In this document: piece after piece, positions 7,050 through 11,382 of the stretch
How positions within the stretch are numbered: position 1 is the stretch's first letter
How the letters are laid out: every line of letters starts with the position of its first letter
Assembly (NCBI GenBank): GCA_947461985.1
Contig: CANHNT010000035.1
Location: 1 to 11,382 of the forward strand
DNA: 11,382 nt
Reading direction: 5' to 3'
Origin: Bacteroidota bacterium
GTDB taxonomy: Bacteria > Bacteroidota > Bacteroidia > Chitinophagales > Chitinophagaceae
Position numbers and translations under genes: made by a program
Notes under the pieces: model-generated
Told to the model about the DNA's origin: nothing
Database searches by the model: none
Seen by the model: the letters and a program-made list of their open reading frames with translations, nothing else

Positions 7050-10000
7050 TTAATACGATTTTTTATAGAATTTTAAGTATCCTAATAGATCTCTTGTTTT
7101 AAGTAATTCTAAATAATTTTGTTGTGAAATTACTGCTGTCGAATAATCGTTCGATTTATATTGGCTAAACAATAGTTTTTCTTGAAGCATATTATTTAAA
7201 TATTGCTTAGCAAATACTGCATTCGAAAACTTTTGAATGGTAATAAATGCTTGTTGTGACGTTAGCATGTTAAGGGTTGTGTTATAATCTTGAGCATCAT
7301 ATTTCAATAAATTATAATCACTGATGCCTGATTTTAAACTCATTATTTTACCATCTACATTTTTAATAAAAATCATTACATGATGATCAGAGTTTGGGTT
7401 GTAAATAAAATTGGCCTTGCCTTCACTAAAACGAAGTTCTTTAAACGCATCACTAGCCTCTAAGCTATCTGCAGCATTGTTTGTGTATTGGTTGTCAATA
7501 ACCTTAATCAATGTTACGTCATGGTTTGATGTATCTGTTGAGGTGATATAGTTTAAAATTTCTTGTGCACGTTTTTGCTCATTACTATTTGGATAAGTGC
7601 TTATTACATTTTGTAATATCATTTTGCAAGAATCTATTTTCTTTAAACCAGCAAAACTCATAGCCTCAACTAGTTTGTATTTAGCTAATAAGGGATGTTT
7701 TATTTGCTTTGCAATATTTACTTCATTAATCGCATCTTGATATTTTGCCTCTTTATAATGTTGATATGTGCTGTCGTATTCAGTGGACAATTGTTTATTT
7801 TTCAATTCTTTTTCTTCACTGTATTTAGCATTATTGACTAAGGTGTTCAATTCAGAAGTAGGGAATTCAGCATTTAATAATTTTTTGTATCGGTCAACTT
7901 CAAGCATGTTATTTAATTTGGAATAATTTAATATTTGACCATAATACACTTGTTTTTTATATTCTGTAGTAGCATATTTTGATAATAATGTATCAAATGT
8001 TTTGCTAGAATTTTTATAGTCTTCTAGCTGAGAAAAATAAATGAGTCCTAAATTATAATAGGCATCGATAATGAGATTAATAGCTTTGTCTTTTTGAGCA
8101 GGAGTAGTAGGAATGCTTTTTAAAAATGCATTCATATCATTGCTATTGTCAACCTCAATTTCATTATTTTTTACAGAGTCATTTGAGTTTTGAGCAATAT
8201 TATTGCCTATTGAAGAAGATGAATTTGACCTTCTCCAATTGTCTTCTAGTTTCCGAGTTCCCCATTTTTCTTTAAATTCAGTAGAACCTTTTTGAATGAG
8301 TGTATTATTGTAAAAATACCAATTCGATTGAGAATTATTGACTGGTTGTAAAGCAATCACTTGAATTTCATTTTTTGCTTCTTCCGCTTTTTTCTTTTTT
8401 TCTTTCTCAAATTCTTTTTTTGCAATCGCTCTTTTTTCTTTGTCTGATAATTTTGACAAATTCAGTAAACTATCTTGCAGATGAATAATATCAATATTAT
8501 TTACAACATAGGACAGCACATCTTTTCTTGTATTTACTTCATAAATATTTTCTAATGGGGGATTGCTGCCTAAAGAAGAAGCACTGTCATAAGCCATTTT
8601 TGAAAGTTTATAATCACTTGCATTATAGTATAAAGAGCCTAATTCTGAAAATGCGACTGCTTTCAAAAAATCATCTTCATTGTCTTTGTTTCCAATACTT
8701 TCCTTTAAAATTGAAATTGCTTTTGTAGGATTTTCTTTAGCTTGTATTAATGCCAAGGTATTTAATGCTTGACTTTTATATTTTTCATATTTAGAATCCT
8801 TGATAATTTTTTCTAATTGATTGATTGCAAAACGCATGTCGTCTCCACTTTTAGCTGCATTTTTGGCAATGCTCATTTTAGCAAAAAACGTCATTTCGTC
8901 TGAAGTCTTTCTATTAATAGATTTTTTAAAATGTTCATTTGAAGATTTATAATCTCCCTTTTTGGATAAAAGCTGTGCAAGTAAATATTCAGATCTTGAT
9001 TTCTCGGCAATATTAAATTTTAATTTATTTACAGCAATCAGCGCGTTAATAGCCTCATCGGTGTTATCTTGTTTTAGTAAAATAGCAGATTTTGTCAATA
9101 ACAATTCAGGTTTTGATTTTTTAGGGAAATTTTTATCTTTTTCTAAAGTATTGATCAAGGTGATAGCTTCACTGTATTGCTCAGCCATCATATATGATTT
9201 TGCTAACCATATTAAAGCTCTATTTCTAATTGGTTTATGCTTTAATTTATTCAATAATCCCTTATTTTTTTCAATAGTAGCAATGCTTACTCCGGCCTCT
9301 TTATTGTTTTGTTTTTTTACTTTGTTCGTTTTTTTACTCGGATTGTTTTTATATTCATTTGCAATAAATTGAAAAGTTGCAATTGCTCCATCATAATCAT
9401 TTTTAACAAAGTAGGCTTTACCCATTAAAAAATAAAGGTTGTCAAACCATTTTGATCGAGGATCATGAATTTGAGTACTAAATGAAGATTTTTTAATGAC
9501 TGAATCCATATTAGAAGCAACAGAATTTCCGTCTTTTTCAAAATCATAAGGTTCAATGTGAATATTTTTAGAATAATCATCTTTGTTTTTCTTTTTTAAA
9601 TCACTTAACGATTCATTGTATTTTATTCGTGCATTATAAAAATAGTTGTAACGTGTTACGGTATTTTGGTAAATTCTTCGGTGTAAACTCCATTTCTTTT
9701 TTAGTAATTTTTCATTCGTCCATTCTTTTGTTTTAGCATCGTGTACTTTAATTGATAAAGCTTTGTCTTGCTTCTCTTTCGTTTTTTCTTTAGCAATTTC
9801 AGTCGCTTTTTTTTCATTTTTGCTTCTAACTAAATCCAAACTGTCTTTTCTTTTTGTTCGAACAGTTGAAATACTATCTGCAATTTTTTCTCGAATAGAT
9901 TTTAATTTTTCGTTTATATTATTTTGTACCGTTTTTATACTGTCATTAATTGTTTGTTTGACTGTTCGAATACTGTCATTAAAATTTTGTCTAGCAGTTT

Positions 10001-10658
10001 TAATGCTATCCATCACCCTAATTCTCCCTTCTTTAATAGATTCTTGTTTTTCTATTCTTGCTGTATTTACACTGTCTTTATATGCTTTTGAGTTTCTATA
10101 TTTTTCTAATTGTTCCCTTGCTATTCGTTGGGTCATCCTAGCTTCATTTAAACTATCAGTATAGTTTTTTCGGGCTAAAAATGTGCTGTCACTGATTCGC
10201 TTTTTTTCATAAGCAATGCTGTCATTTATTCGACGTTGCTCCTGAATAATTTTATTTGCTTTCATTCGAGCATTAGCAATACTATCATCTATTCGATTTT
10301 TAGTAACAAAAGCCAAACTATCTGCTTTTCTTTTGTCATCAATTAATTTTTGTTTTGCAAAAACACGAGCCATGCTGTCAGCAATACGTTTCGCGTTTCT
10401 GGCATTTACAAGGCTATCTCTAAAATTTTGAAGTTGACGCTTTGCTTGCTCTCTAAAAACACTGTCAGCAATTCGTTTTAATTTCATCGCATTTAAAATG
10501 CTATCCCGTTTAATGAATTCTTGTTTAACTCTATTATTTATAGCAGCACTATCAATGTTGTTTTGTTTATATATATTATTTTGAGCCTTGCTCTCATGAG
10601 AAAGTAGGTTCAAAATGCAAAAACAAATGATAATATATATATAAGACGTAAACTTCAC
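7050..10658 (-). CDS. PorW/SprE-like TPR protein of the type IX secretion system, with a long N-terminal coiled coil
   Basis: PorW (Porphyromonas) and SprE (Flavobacterium) are envelope proteins needed for type IX secretion and gliding. This 1202-residue protein has their conserved parts: RYNYFYNARIKYNESL (336-351), DNLYFLMGKAYFVKNDYDGA (406-425) opening a series of TPR-like helix pairs to about 700, the WYFYN (780-784) and WGTRKLEDNWRRS (799-811) segment, more TPRs, and a C-terminal domain (about 1092-1202) with SDYN, QKFSNAVFAKQYL and ISQQNY. A signal peptide ends at SKA-Q (23-26). There is no lipobox cysteine, whereas PorW and SprE are described as lipoproteins. Residues 36-280 form a basic coiled coil with an 11-residue period, which makes the protein longer than the roughly 600-900 residues remembered for relatives. 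It diverges from the M23-like gene. The family is fairly secure; the precise role is inferred. Confidence 0.85.
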   Translation of the reverse strand: MKFTSYIYIIICFCILNLLSHESKAQNNIYKQNNIDSAAINNRVKQEFIKRDSILNAMKLKRIADSVFREQAKRQLQNFRDSLVNARNAKRIADSMARVFAKQKLIDDKRKADSLAFVTKNRIDDSIANARMKANKIIQEQRRINDSIAYEKKRISDSTFLARKNYTDSLNEARMTQRIAREQLEKYRNSKAYKDSVNTARIEKQESIKEGRIRVMDSIKTARQNFNDSIRTVKQTINDSIKTVQNNINEKLKSIREKIADSISTVRTKRKDSLDLVRSKNEKKATEIAKEKTKEKQDKALSIKVHDAKTKEWTNEKLLKKKWSLHRRIYQNTVTRYNYFYNARIKYNESLSDLKKKNKDDYSKNIHIEPYDFEKDGNSVASNMDSVIKKSSFSTQIHDPRSKWFDNLYFLMGKAYFVKNDYDGAIATFQFIANEYKNNPSKKTNKVKKQNNKEAGVSIATIEKNKGLLNKLKHKPIRNRALIWLAKSYMMAEQYSEAITLINTLEKDKNFPKKSKPELLLTKSAILLKQDNTDEAINALIAVNKLKFNIAEKSRSEYLLAQLLSKKGDYKSSNEHFKKSINRKTSDEMTFFAKMSIAKNAAKSGDDMRFAINQLEKIIKDSKYEKYKSQALNTLALIQAKENPTKAISILKESIGNKDNEDDFLKAVAFSELGSLYYNASDYKLSKMAYDSASSLGSNPPLENIYEVNTRKDVLSYVVNNIDIIHLQDSLLNLSKLSDKEKRAIAKKEFEKEKKKKAEEAKNEIQVIALQPVNNSQSNWYFYNNTLIQKGSTEFKEKWGTRKLEDNWRRSNSSSSIGNNIAQNSNDSVKNNEIEVDNSNDMNAFLKSIPTTPAQKDKAINLIIDAYYNLGLIYFSQLEDYKNSSKTFDTLLSKYATTEYKKQVYYGQILNYSKLNNMLEVDRYKKLLNAEFPTSELNTLVNNAKYSEEKELKNKQLSTEYDSTYQHYKEAKYQDAINEVNIAKQIKHPLLAKYKLVEAMSFAGLKKIDSCKMILQNVISTYPNSNEQKRAQEILNYITSTDTSNHDVTLIKVIDNQYTNNAADSLEASDAFKELRFSEGKANFIYNPNSDHHVMIFIKNVDGKIMSLKSGISDYNLLKYDAQDYNTTLNMLTSQQAFITIQKFSNAVFAKQYLNNMLQEKLLFSQYKSNDYSTAVISQQNYLELLKTRDLLGYLKFYKKSY
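9813..10076 (-). repeat. Hendecad (11-residue, 33 bp) repeats inside the PorW-like gene
   Basis: Residues 195-282 fall into eight consecutive 11-residue units, with Asp-Ser (or a variant) at 195, 206 (Glu-Ser), 217, 228, 239, 250 (Glu-Lys), 261 and 272. The clearest unit is DSIRTVKQTIN. Hydrophobic residues follow a 3-4-4 spacing, the signature of a right-handed hendecad coiled coil. Similar but irregular units reach back to residue 36, with exact 11-residue steps also at 146, 157 and 168. The DNA copies have diverged, so the period is kept at the protein level rather than by recent duplication. Confidence 0.8.
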
Positions 10659-10748
10659 TTCGATATAAACTATAAATAAACGAATTTATTTTATTTTTTA
10701 GGTAAAAGATTTAAAATTGATTTGTAAAATTACGTATTTTTAACTCAA

Positions 10749-11195
10749 ATGATAAAATTTTCAGTAGGGAGTCTATCAAAATTACTCATAGAATTTTTTA
10801 AAAAAATTAATTCTCCATATAAAGTTTCCATTGTAAATGAAGATACAATGCAGGAAGCCATTGTCATGCATTTAACTAAAAAAAGTGTTTATTTATTTTT
10901 ATCTAGCATATTCATAGGACTGTTTCTATTATTTTCTGTAGTCATATTATTTACTCCATTGAGATATTATATCCCGGGCACTTCTTCAACTATTTCAAGA
11001 AGTAAGCTTATTCAAATTCAAAAACTTACTGATTCTTTAGTGAAAATTAACAAAAGCAGAGAAAAGTTTATTTATGATCTAATGCTTGTTACCAATGGGC
11101 ATATTTCGTTAGAAAATGACACCTCAGTTTTAACACCTAAACAAATTGAGGAATCAATTATAAATAATTCTAATCAAATTGATCATGTTCGATAA
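10749..11195 (+). CDS. M23-peptidase-like membrane protein lacking the peptidase domain
   Basis: The 148-residue product matches the N-terminal half of a Bacteroidota M23 peptidase family as I remember it. It has a short cytoplasmic part with YKVSIVNEDTMQEAIVMHLT (24-43), one membrane helix (about 47-68), and FTPLRYYIPGTSS (68-80), a very characteristic segment, usually FTPLREYIPGYSS. A helical periplasmic stretch with KLTDSLVKINKSREK (92-106) follows. It then ends at a TAA, where relatives continue with roughly 150 more residues carrying the zinc-binding HxxxD and HxH motifs. Only 125 bp separate the stop from the next gene, and none of the three plus-strand frames there shows peptidase remnants. 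It may be a decayed peptidase or a stable membrane scaffold. It diverges from the PorW-like gene across 90 bp; no convincing promoter was found. Confidence 0.75.
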   Translation: MIKFSVGSLSKLLIEFFKKINSPYKVSIVNEDTMQEAIVMHLTKKSVYLFLSSIFIGLFLLFSVVILFTPLRYYIPGTSSTISRSKLIQIQKLTDSLVKINKSREKFIYDLMLVTNGHISLENDTSVLTPKQIEESIINNSNQIDHVR

Positions 11196-11293
11196 TACGA
11201 TTATTTAAAAAGTTGAGATAAAAGATATGCAACTTGTTGAGAACGTGGGAAAAAAAGATTCACTTTAAGTGTTATATCTTCATAAATTTCTTT

Positions 11294-11301
11294 TATATTT
11301 G
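11294..11301 (+). promoter_or_regulatory. Predicted -7 promoter element for the gene at 11321
   Basis: TATATTTG matches the Bacteroidota -7 consensus TAnnTTTG exactly and lies 19 bp before the ATG at 11321. The expected -33 position (near 11271-11274) reads GTTA rather than TTG, so only half of the promoter is convincing. It suggests that the last gene can be transcribed separately from the M23-like gene. Confidence 0.4.
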
Positions 11302-11320
11302 TTACTTAATTAATTTTAAT

Positions 11321-11382
11321 ATGTCTATTTTTTCAAGTAACAAAGATACTACACCATCACAAACAAATACTACTGCGACAAA
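11321..11382 (+). CDS. Start of a gene cut by the right edge, possibly a bactofilin
   Basis: Only 20 codons are visible, beginning MSIFSSNKDTTPSQ and rich in Ser, Thr, Asn and Gln. This resembles the disordered N-terminal tail found before the beta-helix core of bactofilins (polymer-forming cytoskeletal proteins), but no core residues are present, so sequence alone cannot decide. Context favours a bactofilin: in Bacteroidota, genes for bactofilins are often next to M23-type peptidase genes, and to my recollection also near PorW/SprE genes. A good -7 element 19 bp upstream and an A/T-rich leader support the start codon. The reading frame is open to the edge. Confidence 0.5.
   Translation, partial: MSIFSSNKDTTPSQTNTTAT

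Noticed and set aside
7036..7075. Possible bidirectional terminator between the convergent RlmI-like and PorW-like genes (TAATT...AATTA followed by a T-run)
   Set aside because: The stem would be only 5 bp of A-T pairs, too weak to claim in DNA of this composition.
8528..10164. Three plus-strand reading frames of 66-136 codons with hydrophobic-looking products, opposite the PorW-like gene
   Set aside because: The hydrophobicity arises because Lys/Asp/Ser-rich codons read backwards give Phe, Leu, Ile and Ser. No start context or homology supports them.
10720..10748. TATTTTTA at 10735-10742 as a -7 element for the M23-like gene
   Set aside because: The last base deviates from TAnnTTTG and no TTG lies at the right distance upstream.
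11196..11320. Frameshifted remainder of an M23 peptidase after the stop codon at 11195
   Set aside because: Plus-strand translations show no HxxxD, HxH or other peptidase residues, and the space is far too short for the domain.
1..11382. CRISPR array, toxin-antitoxin pair, phage defence system, integrase or insertion sequence
   Set aside because: No regular spacer-repeat pattern, terminal inverted repeats, transposase motifs or small paired genes were found; gene content is housekeeping and envelope functions.

Overview
The window looks like a chromosomal segment from an AT-rich member of the Bacteroidota. The evidence is a PorW/SprE-type type IX secretion protein, promoter elements of the Bacteroidota form (TTG, 19-20 bp, TAnnTTTG), A-rich rather than Shine-Dalgarno-like sequence before the starts, and housekeeping proteins of Bacteroidota character. 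The order cannot be fixed from the sequence; a Chitinophagales- or Sphingobacteriales-like relative is a guess. No rRNA, tRNA, CRISPR array, insertion sequence, integrase or phage gene was seen, and there is no obvious foreign island.

Positions 1-3926 are read on the minus strand. In the direction of transcription they hold tgt (queuosine tRNA-guanine transglycosylase), a small secreted lipocalin-like protein, a DUF2721 membrane protein, then rimP and nusA. The nusA gene runs off the left edge. The first three genes are closely packed (18 and 11 bp gaps) and probably form one transcript. A 191 bp gap precedes rimP and holds a well-formed promoter, followed by a perfect 24 bp palindrome with a T-rich tail. 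Together they look like a leader with an attenuator for the rimP-nusA transcription unit.

Positions 3951-7038 are on the plus strand: a membrane-anchored family 2 glycosyltransferase, rsmG (16S rRNA G527 methyltransferase) and an RlmI-like 23S rRNA methyltransferase. The glycosyltransferase promoter lies partly inside the start of the divergent tgt gene and predicts an almost leaderless mRNA. The two gaps before the methyltransferase genes hold short degenerate heptamer repeats. With tgt, rimP and nusA, the left two thirds of the window is mostly an RNA-modification, ribosome-maturation and transcription neighbourhood.

Positions 7050-10658 (minus) encode a 1202-residue PorW/SprE-like TPR protein, convergent with the methyltransferase. 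Its N-terminal third is an unusual 11-residue-periodic, lysine/arginine-rich coiled-coil array in which all 16 Asp-Ser pairs match the Bacteroides O-glycosylation sequon. Diverging from it, on the plus strand, is a 148-residue membrane protein that resembles only the N-terminal half of Bacteroidota M23 peptidases and has no peptidase domain. A gene starting at 11321 is cut by the right edge and is possibly a bactofilin. The right third therefore looks like a cell-envelope and secretion locus.

The most unusual points are the Tgt protein in which all four zinc ligands appear to be replaced, the attenuator-like rimP-nusA leader, the hendecad Asp-Ser array in the PorW-like protein, and the peptidase-less M23-like protein. 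None of these amounts to a clearly new multi-gene system.
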